Shown one piece after another: positions 35,393-46,053 of a stretch of DNA of 64,000 nt (within the stretch, counting starts at the first letter, position 1; each line of letters opens with the position of its first letter). The position numbers and the translations under genes were made by a program. The stretch comes from Halomonas sp. CUBES01 (GTDB lineage Bacteria; Pseudomonadota; Gammaproteobacteria; Pseudomonadales; Halomonadaceae). The stretch lies in the NCBI RefSeq assembly GCF_020991005.1, contig NZ_JAJLLW010000006.1, positions 124,001 through 188,000 on the forward strand, read 5' to 3'. The notes beneath the pieces were generated by a model. That model was not told the DNA's origin. It saw only the letters and a list, made by a program, of their open reading frames with translations, and ran no database searches.

Positions 35393-37704
35393 GCGCGACC
35401 TATCGCGTCGCCGTGCGCGCGCTGTGCGACTTTACCGCCCGGGAAGGCGATCTCGATCACCGCTTTACCCCGGCGCCCAGCGCCCGGGAAGGCATGGAAG
35501 GCCACACCCTGGTGGCCAGCCGCCGAGGCGACGACTACCTCGCGGAGTTGTCGCTGTCGGGCGTTTATGAAGAGGACGGTTTTGCAGGACTCACCGTCAC
35601 CGGGCGTGCCGATGGTTTCGATCCTACGGCCAACCGCCTGGAAGAGGTCAAGACCCATCGCGGCCGCCTTGAGCGCATGGCGGACAACCAGCGTGCGCTC
35701 CACTGGGCGCAGGTGAAGGTATACGGCGCGTTGCTGTGTGCCGAGCGGAGGCTGGAGCGGGTTACCCTGTCGTTGGTGTACCTGGAGATCGCCAGCGGCA
35801 AGGAGACCCTGATCAGTCAGGACGCCACTGCCGACGAACTCCAGGCGTTCTTTGCCGAGCAGTGCCAACGCTTTCTCGCCTGGGCGCAACAGGAAGCCGA
35901 CCACCGCCAGCGCCGGGATAGCGCCCTGCAATGTCTGCGCTTCCCCCACGCGTCGTTTCGCCCCGGGCAGCGTGAACTCGCCGAGGACGTCTACAAAGCC
36001 ACGCGCACCGGGCGCTGCCTGCTCGCCCAGGCGCCTACGGGCATCGGCAAAACGCTGGCCACGCTGTTCCCCATGCTTACGGCCATGCCGCGCCAGCCGC
36101 TCGACCGCATCGCCTTTCTGACCATGAAAACCCCCGGTCGCCGCCTGGCGCTAGACGCCTTGGCGACCCTGCGCGGCAGGCGCGATGCGGTCGAGGCCCA
36201 GCCCCTGCGGGTACTGGAACTGGTGGCCCGGGACAAAGCCTGCGAATACCCCGATCGCGCCTGCCACGGCGAGTCGTGCCCGTTAGCCGCCGGCTTTTAC
36301 GACCGCCTGCCTGCCGCCCGCGAAGCCGCCGTGGCGCAGCAGTGGCTGGATCGCGATGCGCTGCGCGACGTGGCGCTGGCTCACGACGTCTGCCCGTATT
36401 ATCTGGGCCAGGAGCTGGCGCGCTGGGCGGATGTGATCGTCGGTGACGTCAATCATTGGTTCGACAGCCACGCGTTGCTGCATGGTCTGGCCCAGGCCAA
36501 CGACTGGCGGACGGGCGTGCTGGTCGACGAAGCCCATAACCTGGTCGAGCGCGCTCGCGGCATGTACAGCGCCGAACTCGACCAGCAGCGCTTCAATCGC
36601 GGACGCCGTGCGGCACCCAAGGCCCTTGCGAGGCCCCTGGAACGTTTGGCCCGCCAGTGGCAGGCGGTGTTCAAGGAGGCCGGGGCGGAAGAAGCGGGGG
36701 AGCCGGGAAAGCCGACCTATCACCTGCTCACCACGCTGCCCGACAAGCTGGTCAGCGCGGCTCAACAGGTGGGTGCCGCCATCACCGACCACCTGGGGGA
36801 ACACCCCGAAGACGCCAGCCTCGAGCTACAGGCATTGCTGTTTGAAGCGCTGGCGTTTTGCCGCCTGGCGGAGCGCTTTGGCGAGCACTCGCTGTGTGAC
36901 CTCACGCGCTACGGGCGAGGGCGGGCCGTATTGGGGCTGCGTAACCTGATCCCCGCCGATTTTCTCGCCCCGCGGTTCCATACGGCCCGTTCAAGCGTGC
37001 TGTTCTCGGCAACGCTTTCTCCTGCTCACTACTATCGGGATCTCCTTGGCCTGCCGGACAACACGGTATGGCGGGAGGTGGCCTCGCCCTTTGCCGCGCG
37101 TCAGTTGGAAGTGCATATACGCCGTGATATCTCCACGCGCTTTCGCGATCGGGACGCCTCTATTGAGCCGATCGTGGCGACCCTGGCGGCCCAGTATCAG
37201 CGCAGGCCCGGGCACTACCTGGCGTTCTTCAGCAGCTTTGCCTATCTGGAGGCAGCGCTTATGAGGTTTCGTGAGGCGCACCCGGCAGTGCCGGTTTTCA
37301 GCCAAACCCGCGGGATGCCGGAAGCCCAGCGCGAGGCATTTCTGGCGCGCTTTACGCCCGGCGGCAAAGGCATCGGTTTCGCGGTGCTGGGCGGTGCCTT
37401 CGCCGAAGGCATCGACCTGCCCGGGGACCGACTGATCGGTGCCTTTGTCGCCACCCTGGGCCTGCCGCCGTTCAACGACTTCAACGAAGCGCTCAAGGCG
37501 CGGCTCACCGCGCGGTTCGGCCAGGGTGACGACTACGCCTACCGCATTCCCGGCATGATCAAGGTGGTTCAGGCCGCCGGACGGGTCATTCGCAGTCCAG
37601 GCGACGAGGGCGTTGTGGTATTAATGGATGATCGTTTTGCCCAGACCGGCGTGCGCGCGCTGCTGCCAAGCTGGTGGCAACTGGGCAGCCACGCCTCTCG
37701 CTAA
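35389..37704 (+). CDS. XPD/DinG-like Fe-S helicase with N-terminal PD-(D/E)XK domain
   Basis: 771 residues. The N-terminal 190 form a Cas4/AddB-like nuclease fold (TGRADGFDP, EEVKTHRG, QVKVYGALL). The helicase part begins with FRPGQRELAEDVYKA, Walker A APTGIGKT, an Fe-S cluster region (CEYPDRACHGESC plus HDVCPYYL), DEAH as VDEAHNL, and motif VI near VVQAAGRVIRSPGDEG. It resembles XPD/Rad3/DinG 5'-3' helicases. The ATG overlaps the FAN1 stop. The pair looks like a nuclease-helicase repair module. Confidence 0.85.
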   Translation: MSATYRVAVRALCDFTAREGDLDHRFTPAPSAREGMEGHTLVASRRGDDYLAELSLSGVYEEDGFAGLTVTGRADGFDPTANRLEEVKTHRGRLERMADNQRALHWAQVKVYGALLCAERRLERVTLSLVYLEIASGKETLISQDATADELQAFFAEQCQRFLAWAQQEADHRQRRDSALQCLRFPHASFRPGQRELAEDVYKATRTGRCLLAQAPTGIGKTLATLFPMLTAMPRQPLDRIAFLTMKTPGRRLALDALATLRGRRDAVEAQPLRVLELVARDKACEYPDRACHGESCPLAAGFYDRLPAAREAAVAQQWLDRDALRDVALAHDVCPYYLGQELARWADVIVGDVNHWFDSHALLHGLAQANDWRTGVLVDEAHNLVERARGMYSAELDQQRFNRGRRAAPKALARPLERLARQWQAVFKEAGAEEAGEPGKPTYHLLTTLPDKLVSAAQQVGAAITDHLGEHPEDASLELQALLFEALAFCRLAERFGEHSLCDLTRYGRGRAVLGLRNLIPADFLAPRFHTARSSVLFSATLSPAHYYRDLLGLPDNTVWREVASPFAARQLEVHIRRDISTRFRDRDASIEPIVATLAAQYQRRPGHYLAFFSSFAYLEAALMRFREAHPAVPVFSQTRGMPEAQREAFLARFTPGGKGIGFAVLGGAFAEGIDLPGDRLIGAFVATLGLPPFNDFNEALKARLTARFGQGDDYAYRIPGMIKVVQAAGRVIRSPGDEGVVVLMDDRFAQTGVRALLPSWWQLGSHASR

Positions 37705-37720
37705 GGGACTTGCACGACCC

Positions 37721-38503
37721 ATGACGGATCTACTCTGGTACCAGTATGCGCTGATCGGACTGATTTTCGCCTGGAGCGGTTTCGTGCGCACCAGCCTGGG
37801 CTTTGGCGGCGCCGTACTGGCGCTGCCTTTCCTGCTGCTGGTGGTCAACGAGCCGCTGGTGTTCCTGCCGATCATTGCCATCCACCTGCTGATTTTTTCA
37901 AGCTGGATCGCCTGGCGCGGGCATCGCCAGGTGCAGCAAGCAGGGGCGAGTACCACCTCGCCGGAGAGCAATATCGACTGGGGCTATCTGTCCCGCGCCC
38001 TGAAAATCATGATCATTCCCAAGCTGATCGGCGTGGTGGGGCTGCTGACGCTGCCTGCCCAGGTGATGACCAGCATCATTTTCGGCATCGTCATCATCTA
38101 TGCCATCGGCTATGTGCTCAACAAGCCGTTCAAGAGCAACAACAAGTACGTAGATTATGTGCTGCTGGCGTTCGGCGGCTATGTCAGCGGGACCTCCCTG
38201 ATCGGTGCGCCGCTAATCGTGGCGGTATTCGCGACTCATGTTGCCAAGGAGCAGCTACGGGACACTCTGTTTGTGCTGTGGTTTATCCTGGTGGTGATCA
38301 AGATGGTCTCGTTCCTGATCGCGGGCGTGGACCTACAGCTCATCCACCAGCTATGGCTGCTGCCCTGTGCGTTCATGGGTCATTTGGCGGGCGAGAAGGC
38401 CCACCGCTATATGCTCAAGGCGGACACCGGGCTGTTCTTCCGGGTGCTGGGCGCGGTGCTGATCGTGGTCAGCGTGGTGGGGTTGATTCACCCGCCGGGG
38501 TGA
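37721..38503 (+). CDS. TSUP (TauE/SafE) family transporter
   Basis: 260-residue membrane protein with about eight helices in two repeats: SGFVRTSLGFGGAVLALPFLLLVV is the family's first-repeat signature, and FGGYVSGTSLIGAPLIVAVFA the second. TSUP proteins carry sulfite, sulfonates or other organic anions. The ATG at 37721 is 16 bp past the helicase stop; an upstream in-frame start lies within that gene and is rejected. Ends before a bidirectional terminator. Confidence 0.82.
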   Translation: MTDLLWYQYALIGLIFAWSGFVRTSLGFGGAVLALPFLLLVVNEPLVFLPIIAIHLLIFSSWIAWRGHRQVQQAGASTTSPESNIDWGYLSRALKIMIIPKLIGVVGLLTLPAQVMTSIIFGIVIIYAIGYVLNKPFKSNNKYVDYVLLAFGGYVSGTSLIGAPLIVAVFATHVAKEQLRDTLFVLWFILVVIKMVSFLIAGVDLQLIHQLWLLPCAFMGHLAGEKAHRYMLKADTGLFFRVLGAVLIVVSVVGLIHPPG

Positions 38504-38540
38504 AGCGGGAAGCTGCCTGTTGACTATCTGGCGGGCAAAC

Positions 38541-38583
38541 AAAAAACGGCCACCTGCTCAATGAGCTAAGTGGCCGTTTTTCT
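38541..38583. terminator. Bidirectional terminator between the TSUP gene and tRNA-Pro
   Basis: AAAAACGGCCAC / GTGGCCGTTTTT, 12-bp stem with A and T tracts on both sides, so it can stop transcription from the TSUP gene (plus) and from the tRNA (minus). Confidence 0.9.
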
Positions 38584-38591
38584 AACATATC

Positions 38592-38668
38592 TGGTCGGAA
38601 TAGCAGGATTCGAACCTACGACCTCTGCCTCCCGAAGGCAGCGCTCTACCAAGCTGAGCTATATTCCG
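38592..38668 (-). tRNA. tRNA-Pro (anticodon CGG)
   Basis: 77 nt on the minus strand folding as a standard cloverleaf. Acceptor CGGAATA / TATTCCG with A73 and encoded CCA. D-loop AGCTCAGCTTGGTAGAGC. Anticodon stem-loop CTGCC-TTCGGGA-GGCAG with anticodon CGG. T-arm with GTTCGAATC. Reads CCG proline codons. Confidence 0.96.
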
Positions 38669-38757
38669 AGGCGTTGTCAGCAGTGCTCGACAACGGAGAG
38701 AAATCATACGTAGCCGGACCGTTTTTTTCAAGCCTGCCAGGCGTCAAAAACGCAACT

Positions 38758-39762
38758 TTATGTTTGCCGGTCGACCGCGAGGCGGGCGAGCTGGGCCATG
38801 CTATCGCGGTAGGGGCTTTCCGGCAGCTGTTCGAGCTGCAGGAGCGCCTTGTCGACCATCGCCTCGGCGCGGGCGCGGGTATAGTCGAGCGCGCCGGTGG
38901 CGTGAACGATATCGAGGACGGCGTCCAACTGCTCAAGTCCACCGTCGCGGATTACCTGGCGGATCAGCTTGGCCTGTTCCGGCGTGCCTTGTTCCATGGC
39001 GCGGATCAGCGGCAGCGTCGGCTTGCCCTCGGCCAGGTCGTCGCCGACGTTCTTGCCCATGGCCTTGGCGTCGCCCTGGTAATCCAGCAGGTCATCGATC
39101 AGTTGGAAGGCGAGGCCCAGATAGCGGCCGTAATAGCGCAGCGCCTGTTCCTGCTCGGGCGTCGCCTCGGCCAGCACGGCGCCGCTGTGGGACGCGGCTT
39201 CGAAGAGCATGGCGGTCTTCCCGAGGATGGTCTCGAAGTAGTCGTCCTCGGAAACGCTGGGATTGCCGATATTGGTCAGCTGCTGGACTTCGCCTTCGGC
39301 AATGACGCAGGTCGCCCCGGATAGAATCGCCATGATGCGCATCGAGCCCACGTCGACCATCATCTGAAACGAACGCGCGTAGAGAAAGTCGCCGACCAGC
39401 ACGGAGGGTGCATTGCCCCAGGCATCGTTGGCGGTTTTCTTACCCCGGCGCATGTGCGATTCATCCACCACGTCGTCGTGCAGCAGCGTCGAGGTATGCA
39501 TGAACTCGATCAGCGTGGCGAGCGGAACATGCTTGTCGCCGGTGTAGTTCAACGCCCGCGCGGCCAACAGCGCCAGTAGGGGGCGCAGGCGCTTGCCACC
39601 GCTTTCGGTGATGTACTGGCCGATGGTTTCGACCAGGGGCACCTTGGAATTGAGCTGGGCGACGATGGTACGGTTTACGGCATCGAAGTCATCCGCTACC
39701 ACGGCGTGCAGCGGAGAGGGCAGCGAGCTGGCAGGCTGGGCTGATGAGACGTTGGCGGTCAT
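38758..39762 (-). CDS. ispB: Octaprenyl diphosphate synthase
   Basis: Makes the long isoprenoid tail of ubiquinone. 334 residues, slightly longer than E. coli IspB because of an N-terminal extension. The first Asp-rich motif is LLHDDVVDESHMRRG, the second LIDDLLDYQGD, with GGKRLRPLLALLAA near the start. It lies divergently from rplU-rpmA, the standard arrangement in gammaproteobacteria. Confidence 0.93.
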   Translation of the reverse strand: MTANVSSAQPASSLPSPLHAVVADDFDAVNRTIVAQLNSKVPLVETIGQYITESGGKRLRPLLALLAARALNYTGDKHVPLATLIEFMHTSTLLHDDVVDESHMRRGKKTANDAWGNAPSVLVGDFLYARSFQMMVDVGSMRIMAILSGATCVIAEGEVQQLTNIGNPSVSEDDYFETILGKTAMLFEAASHSGAVLAEATPEQEQALRYYGRYLGLAFQLIDDLLDYQGDAKAMGKNVGDDLAEGKPTLPLIRAMEQGTPEQAKLIRQVIRDGGLEQLDAVLDIVHATGALDYTRARAEAMVDKALLQLEQLPESPYRDSMAQLARLAVDRQT

Positions 39763-39894
39763 GGAGTGTTCATCGCGGCAGATGGAGGCGGCAGGAGCCG
39801 CGCTAGGTTGAAGTCATGCTATGGGGCTGTCCGTTGGGCGTCAAGACGCCGCGGCTGCCGGGTGGCGCCTGGGCTTGCCGGGGCGCAATAGGCC

Positions 39895-39923
39895 TTGTGG
39901 CTCGGTTCAAACATCGTTATAAT
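39895..39923 (+). promoter_or_regulatory. Sigma-70 promoter of rplU-rpmA
   Basis: TTGTGG, 17-bp spacer, then TATAAT, a near-consensus housekeeping promoter about 135 bp before rplU. Confidence 0.75.
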
Positions 39924-40058
39924 CCGCGACCCACTCATCATGCTCCCTGTCAGATGGCTGCCAAAAGGGGCGCCACTCGCCGCAGGTCGACAAGAGCGTC
40001 AGCCGATGAGCGGCCGTTTAAGTTATCGAAACGGCAATACCGACGTCCGGAGAGAGAC

Positions 40059-40370
40059 ATGTACGCAGTTATCAAGAGCGGTGGCAAACAGTACCGCGTT
40101 CAGGAAGGCCAGACCCTCAAGCTTGAAAAGATCGAAGTCGCCACTGGCGAGACAATCGAGTTTGACGAAGTGCTGCTGGTTGCCGACGGCGACGACGTCA
40201 ACGTCGGCGCGCCGCTGGTTGGCGGTGCGAAAGTGTCTGCCGAAGTGGTTTCCCATGGCCGCGGCGACAAGGTGACGATCATCAAATTCCGTCGCCGTAA
40301 GCACAGCATGAAGCGTCAGGGTCATCGCCAGTGGTTTACTGAAGTCAAAATTACTGGAATTTCCGCGTAA
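40059..40370 (+). CDS. rplU: 50S ribosomal protein L21
   Basis: 103 residues, the standard length, beginning [14 protein letters not shown] and ending with the conserved [14 protein letters not shown] and FTEVKITGI. Binds 23S rRNA. The ATG follows GGAGAGAG; the open frame before it is the promoter and leader, not coding. First gene of rplU-rpmA. Confidence 0.97.
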   Translation: MYAVIKSGGKQYRVQEGQTLKLEKIEVATGETIEFDEVLLVADGDDVNVGAPLVGGAKVSAEVVSHGRGDKVTIIKFRRRKHSMKRQGHRQWFTEVKITGISA

Positions 40371-40401
40371 GCGGTCAATTCCCTTTTAGGAGGATTTTGC
40401 A

Positions 40402-40659
40402 ATGGCACATAAAAAGGCAGCCGGCTCCACGCGTAACGGTCGCGATTCCGAGTCCAAACGCTTAGGTGTGAAACTCTTTGGTGGCCAGGCAGCAAGCGCC
40501 GGCAGCATCATCGTTCGTCAGCGCGGCACGCGTTTCCACGCGGGCACCGGCGTTGGCCTGGGTCGCGATCACACGCTCTTCGCTCTGAATGAAGGCTATG
40601 TGAAGTTCGAGACCAAGGGTCCGCACAACCGCAAGTTCGTTAGCATCGTTTCCGAGTAA
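40402..40659 (+). CDS. rpmA: 50S ribosomal protein L27
   Basis: 85 residues beginning [24 protein letters not shown] and containing [21 protein letters not shown]. No cleavable leader of the Firmicutes type. TAGGAGG lies 9 bp before the ATG. Followed by a strong terminator, so obgE is read from another promoter or by read-through. Confidence 0.98.
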   Translation: MAHKKAAGSTRNGRDSESKRLGVKLFGGQAASAGSIIVRQRGTRFHAGTGVGLGRDHTLFALNEGYVKFETKGPHNRKFVSIVSE

Positions 40660-40689
40660 ACGGCTAACGCTGCGCTCGCATTTGCGAGA

Positions 40690-40717
40690 AAAAGCCCCGC
40701 CATGGCGGGGCTTTTTT
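40690..40717 (+). terminator. Rho-independent terminator after rpmA
   Basis: AAAAGCCCCGCC-AT-GGCGGGGCTTTTTT, a 12-bp stem with T-tract. Confidence 0.93.
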
Positions 40718-40763
40718 GTCTGTTTACCCCTTTTGCTGAATGCATGAAGCAAAGGTCGGGTGA

Positions 40764-41984
<1,221 letters not shown>

Positions 41985-42029
41985 CGTCTAGCGTCGACAG
42001 GGCTGAAACATTCAAGGGAGATGGGCGAC

Positions 42030-43169
42030 GTGGCTAGCAACGAGTCGGTGCTGGGTAGAGCGGCGTTGAGCAGAGCTCGCCGCGTGGTGGTCAAGCTGGG
42101 TAGCGCGCTGCTGACCAACGACGGCCGTGGCCTGGATGACCCCGCCATTGGCGGCTGGGTCGACCAGGTAGCCGCTTTACACCAGCGTGGTGTCGAGGTG
42201 GTGCTGGTGTCGTCGGGCGCGGTTGCCGCCGGTATGGTGCGGCTGGGCTGGCAGGCTCGCCCCAGCGCGGTGCACGAGCTCCAGGCCGCCGCCGCCGTGG
42301 GCCAGAACGGCTTGACCCAGTGCTATGAACAGCATTTCGCGCGCCACGACATGCTGACCGCGCAGATCCTGTTGACCCATGACGATCTCTCCAACCGCAA
42401 ACGCTATCTCAATGCGCTTTCTGCGCTGCGTACCCTGGTCGGCATGCGCGTGGTCCCGGTGATCAACGAAAACGACACCGTGGTCACCGACGAGATCCGC
42501 TTTGGCGATAACGACACCCTGGGCGCGCTGGTCGCCAACCTGCTGGAAGCCGACGCGCTGCTGCTGCTCACCGACCAGGACGGGCTGTTCGATGCCGACC
42601 CACGCCACCACCCTGAGGCGCAGCTGATCAGCGAAGGCCGCGCCGACGACCCACGCCTGGCGGCGGTTGCCGGCAGCGGCGGGGCGCTGGGGCGGGGCGG
42701 CATGACCACCAAGGTGCGCGCCGCCCAACTGGCGGCCCGTTCCGGCGCCGTGACGGTGATTGCCAATGGCCGGCAGCCGGACGTCATCACCCGGCTGATG
42801 GCCGGTGAGTCGCTGGGTTCGCTGTTGTATCCCGAGCAGGCGCCCATCGCGGCGCGCAAGCGCTGGCTGGCCGGACAGCTTCAGGTGCGCGGCACCCTGG
42901 TGCTCGACCCCGGTGCCGTGAAAGTCCTGCGTGACAAGGGCTCCAGCCTGCTGGCGGTGGGCGTGCGGAACGTTCAGGGCAGCTTCAAGCGCGGCGATAT
43001 GGTGGCGTGTGTCGATGAGAAGGGCATGACCGTTGCCAAGGGGCTGGTCAACTACGGCGCCGATGAAGCGCGACTGCTGGCGGGCCAGCCCAGCCACCAG
43101 ATTGAAGCCATCCTGGGGTATGTGGAAGCCCACGAGCTGATCCACCGGGATAATCTGGTGGTGGTTTAG
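42030..43169 (+). CDS. proB: Glutamate 5-kinase
   Basis: First step of proline synthesis, which also supplies an osmolyte in halophiles. About 379 residues: amino-acid kinase domain ([68 protein letters not shown]) and a C-terminal PUA domain ([25 protein letters not shown]). I prefer GTG at 42030, 9 bp after AAGGGAG, because the in-frame ATG at 42021 directly abuts that site. It faces the DUF1853 gene with a 4-bp overlap. Confidence 0.94.
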   Translation: MASNESVLGRAALSRARRVVVKLGSALLTNDGRGLDDPAIGGWVDQVAALHQRGVEVVLVSSGAVAAGMVRLGWQARPSAVHELQAAAAVGQNGLTQCYEQHFARHDMLTAQILLTHDDLSNRKRYLNALSALRTLVGMRVVPVINENDTVVTDEIRFGDNDTLGALVANLLEADALLLLTDQDGLFDADPRHHPEAQLISEGRADDPRLAAVAGSGGALGRGGMTTKVRAAQLAARSGAVTVIANGRQPDVITRLMAGESLGSLLYPEQAPIAARKRWLAGQLQVRGTLVLDPGAVKVLRDKGSSLLAVGVRNVQGSFKRGDMVACVDEKGMTVAKGLVNYGADEARLLAGQPSHQIEAILGYVEAHELIHRDNLVVV

Positions 43170-44137
43170 CGCGGCGGCAGCGGTATTTGGCGGGGCCAAT
43201 TGTCGGGTACGATGAATAGCCGCTCGCTGCGCTGCTCGGCAGGGCAGTAGACGATCACCTGCTGGGGCTGGTACAGGGCTTTTGTCAGCCACTCGACGCG
43301 CATACCGGGCGGCATAAAGGTCTCTAGCGGCGGCGGTGCCAGCCAGTGCGGCTTTTCCAGCCAGGCAATCCGGTAATCCCCGGGCAGCGTGGCGGCAAGG
43401 GCCGGCCAGTCGCTGACGTGGCACCAGCGGCCACGCCGGTGCCCGGGTGCGGCACCTTCCGGCGGCGGTAGCGGCGCATGCCAGGGGTAAAACAGCACCC
43501 CCGGCATCGCCAGCCGCTGAGCGAGCACGGCCGGCAGGTCAGGCGTCGCTGGCCCAAGGTCGCGAGGCGTCAACCAGTGGCGCAGGGTGTCGAGCGCCAG
43601 CGGCGTGGCCGAGAGCGGCAACTGATGGCGCTGCAGATGACGGCATTTGAGCGCCAGACTATCCAGACCGCCCGGGCCGATCCAACGTCCCTGATCGGTG
43701 ACCGCTCCCGGCCCGTCGGGCAATCCCAGATAAAACTTGATCGCCACTTCTAGATGCACCGGTGCTGGGTTGTCGCGCCTGCGGTAGAGCATATCCAGCT
43801 CGCCCAGGGTGTTGCGCCTGCGGGTAATGCGCAGGTTATGGCCCAGCAAACAGGTGTTGGGCGCGCGCTCCAGCAGCCAGTGCCACAGCCGCTCATGGTA
43901 GTGACCCATGCGGCTTGCCCGGTGGCCGTCGCCTGCCATGACCGGTATCGCTAACTGTTGCAGCCAGTCGTCCAGTGACTCGCCAAGACCGATTTCCGCA
44001 AGGCTTGGGCGGCCCGCCTGAGGAAAGGGCGGTGGCAGCTCGACCACGTCCGGCGTCACCGCCAGCCACGCTAGATCGCGCAACACCACGTCCCGGTGCG
44101 TTGACGCCACGCCTTCAAGGTAGGCGGGCGTTTTCAA
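43166..44137 (-). CDS. DUF1853 family protein
   Basis: 323 residues, soluble. Typical DUF1853 stretches: [63 protein letters not shown], and [22 protein letters not shown]. The E-x-D ... E-x-A-x-K pattern looks like a PD-(D/E)XK-type nuclease core, which is my inference. It converges on proB. Function unknown. Confidence 0.83.
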   Translation of the reverse strand: MKTPAYLEGVASTHRDVVLRDLAWLAVTPDVVELPPPFPQAGRPSLAEIGLGESLDDWLQQLAIPVMAGDGHRASRMGHYHERLWHWLLERAPNTCLLGHNLRITRRRNTLGELDMLYRRRDNPAPVHLEVAIKFYLGLPDGPGAVTDQGRWIGPGGLDSLALKCRHLQRHQLPLSATPLALDTLRHWLTPRDLGPATPDLPAVLAQRLAMPGVLFYPWHAPLPPPEGAAPGHRRGRWCHVSDWPALAATLPGDYRIAWLEKPHWLAPPPLETFMPPGMRVEWLTKALYQPQQVIVYCPAEQRSERLFIVPDNWPRQIPLPPR

Positions 44138-44316
44138 ACAGCACCTTCCGGCCCGTTGGCGTTAGCGTGGTGGCTGGGCATTGATCGTTGGGCTCCTCAA
44201 GCAAGCTACCAGGTGGTTAGCTGTTCTGTTGGTAACATACGCACCGCTAACATGGAAGCGGATACCTCCGTTAGCCCAATGACGTGAGCCGTCACTTTAT
44301 TTGCCCCTTAAACACA

Positions 44317-44340
44317 GCGGGCTCCCCTAAGGGAGCCCGC
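44317..44340. terminator. Perfect hairpin after the minus-strand PepSY gene
   Basis: GCGGGCTCCC-CTAA-GGGAGCCCGC, a 10-bp stem, 20 bp past the stop of the 44360-44836 gene. T-richness after it is weak. Confidence 0.65.
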
Positions 44341-44359
44341 TCGGCGAACAAGCGACTAT

Positions 44360-44836
44360 TTAATCGCGGTCCATTTGGGTGATCTCGTAAGACCCCTGCC
44401 GCATGCTGATTTCCAACTCACGGCCGTTTTCGCCACGGCCTTCTACTTCAATCATGCCGCTTTCATCGATGTCGATATCTTCGAACTCGACCATGCCTTC
44501 CTGGCTGGCGACGTTCAGCGCCTGGCGAATATCGTCTTCGCTCATGCCCCAGGCACCGGTAATTAGCCGTTCGCGTTTTTCTTCCAGCGTTTCGCCGTCA
44601 TCGATTGAAAAGCTGACATCGGCGTACCACTCATCGTCGAGCCAGCCTTCGACTTCGGCGCGGCCACGACTATTGATGCTGACTTCTTCAAAATGCGTAA
44701 AGCCATAATCATTGGCGTGGGTCAGCACATCGTCAATCCGGTCCATCGCCAGAGAGTCCGCCTGGGCCGTGCCTACCGCTGCCGTAAGCAGTAACGCCGA
44801 GGTCGGGATAATCAGCATTTTTTTCATCGTGTTCAT
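44360..44836 (-). CDS. Exported PepSY domain protein
   Basis: 158 residues with a signal peptide (MKKMLIIPTSALLLTAAVGTAQA) and two PepSY-like repeats: MDRIDDVLTHANDYGFTHFEEVSINSRGRAEVEG, and DDIRQALNVASQEGMVEFEDIDIDESGMIEVEG. It is very acidic, which suits a halophile's periplasm. PepSY domains often inhibit proteases or sit next to two-component systems. The ATG at 44836 follows GAAGGAA; it is divergent from the second PepSY gene and likely shares control. Confidence 0.83.
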   Translation of the reverse strand: MNTMKKMLIIPTSALLLTAAVGTAQADSLAMDRIDDVLTHANDYGFTHFEEVSINSRGRAEVEGWLDDEWYADVSFSIDDGETLEEKRERLITGAWGMSEDDIRQALNVASQEGMVEFEDIDIDESGMIEVEGRGENGRELEISMRQGSYEITQMDRD

Positions 44837-44971
44837 GGTTAATTCCTTCTTTCCATTCGAGGTGGTAAACGGCATTCGGCGAATGCGACAGTGACGTTAT
44901 ACCCCCACTATGCTTTCCTTAAGCTGACAAAGCGGTTCATCTGGCGTTCATGTTGAGTTTGGCATGCTGAG

Positions 44972-45355
44972 ATGATGACACACATGATGTCCTTCCTTAC
45001 CACGCGGCAACAATTCCGCGATCGACCTATCCTGCGGCGCCTGGCGGCGGGAGGGGTGGTCGTGCTTTGCTTGGCAGCCGGGCAGGCGGCTTCCGACTCC
45101 TCGTGGGAATCATTACACGGTGACGTCAGCCGAGGCGATGTGGTGCCGCTGGAAACCATTCTCGATTGGTTGGAGGCTCATTATATCGGCGAGGTACTGG
45201 AAGTTGAGGTCGAGCGTGAAGGTAGCTACGTCGAGTATGAAATCAAACTGCTCGGTCCGCAAAACCAGGTGGTAGAGTTTGAATTTGATGGCCAGACCGG
45301 GCAGCTTATGAAGATGGAAGGCGTACGGATCAATGACATGCGCCGCCCGCAGTAG
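44972..45355 (+). CDS. PepSY domain protein, first gene of a two-component operon
   Basis: 127 residues with an N-terminal hydrophobic export signal (LRRLAAGGVVVLCLAAGQAAS), then PLETILDWLEAHYIGEVLEVEVEREGSYVEYEIKLLGPQNQVVEFEFDGQTGQLMKMEG, which is a standard single PepSY domain. Two further in-frame ATGs (44987, 44990) could be the true start. It lies 23 bp upstream of the response regulator. Confidence 0.85.
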   Translation: MMTHMMSFLTTRQQFRDRPILRRLAAGGVVVLCLAAGQAASDSSWESLHGDVSRGDVVPLETILDWLEAHYIGEVLEVEVEREGSYVEYEIKLLGPQNQVVEFEFDGQTGQLMKMEGVRINDMRRPQ

Positions 45356-45378
45356 AAGGCAGAAACAGTGGTGAGCCG

Positions 45379-46053
45379 ATGAAGTGTTTGTTGGTAGAGG
45401 ATGACCAGGCGTTAGCCCGCGAACTGGGCCAGGCATTACGCGATGGTGACTGGCTGGTAGAGCATGCGTTCAACGGTCAGGAAGCCGACTTTCTGGTGCG
45501 CACCGAAGCGTACGACAGCTTGATTCTGGACGTTGGGCTGCCTGATGGTGATGGCATCCGTTGGCTGGCGGCATGGCGGGAAGACGGCATTGATCTGCCG
45601 GTACTGATTTTAACCGCGCGTGAACGTTGGGCCGATAAAGCGGCCGGTTTTTCCGCTGGCGCCGACGACTATGTCACCAAGCCGTTTGAATCCGCTGAGG
45701 TCCTGTTTCGCCTGCGTGCGCTGGTTCGCCGTAGCCACGGGCACGCGCACCCGGTGCTCAGGATGGGAGAGTTAAGCCTGGATACCCATACCCAGCACGT
45801 GGCGCTAGCGGGCCGCCCCGTATCGCTGACCGCCCAGGAAACGCGACTGTTGAGCTATTTGATGCACGCCGCGCCCCGGGTGGTGAGCCGCACCGAGCTG
45901 TCCGAACACGTCTACGACCGTGACCATGAACCCGATTCCAACGTCATTGATGTTCAGGTCAGCCGATTACGACGCAAGTTGGGCGCATGGCGCATTGTCA
46001 CCCAGCGCGGCCAGGGCTACCGCCTGTTGGCCGAGCAGCCGGCGGCGGGATGA
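45379..46053 (+). CDS. OmpR/PhoP-type response regulator
   Basis: 224 residues: receiver (MKCLLVEDDQALARELG; phosphoacceptor Asp51 in LILDVGLPDGDG; Thr in LILTARE; Lys in VTKPF) and winged-helix domain (LTAQETRLLSYLMHAAPRVVSRTELSEHVYDRDHEPDSNVIDVQVSRLRRKLG). It is closest to the QseB/PmrA/PhoP group. The stop overlaps the kinase start (ATGATG). Because PepSY genes flank it, it may sense envelope or cation conditions. Confidence 0.9.
   Translation: MKCLLVEDDQALARELGQALRDGDWLVEHAFNGQEADFLVRTEAYDSLILDVGLPDGDGIRWLAAWREDGIDLPVLILTARERWADKAAGFSAGADDYVTKPFESAEVLFRLRALVRRSHGHAHPVLRMGELSLDTHTQHVALAGRPVSLTAQETRLLSYLMHAAPRVVSRTELSEHVYDRDHEPDSNVIDVQVSRLRRKLGAWRIVTQRGQGYRLLAEQPAAG

Noticed and set aside
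39816..40058. Upstream extension of L21
   Set aside because: It covers the sigma-70 promoter and leader; the canonical [14 protein letters not shown] start at 40059 gives the standard 103 residues.
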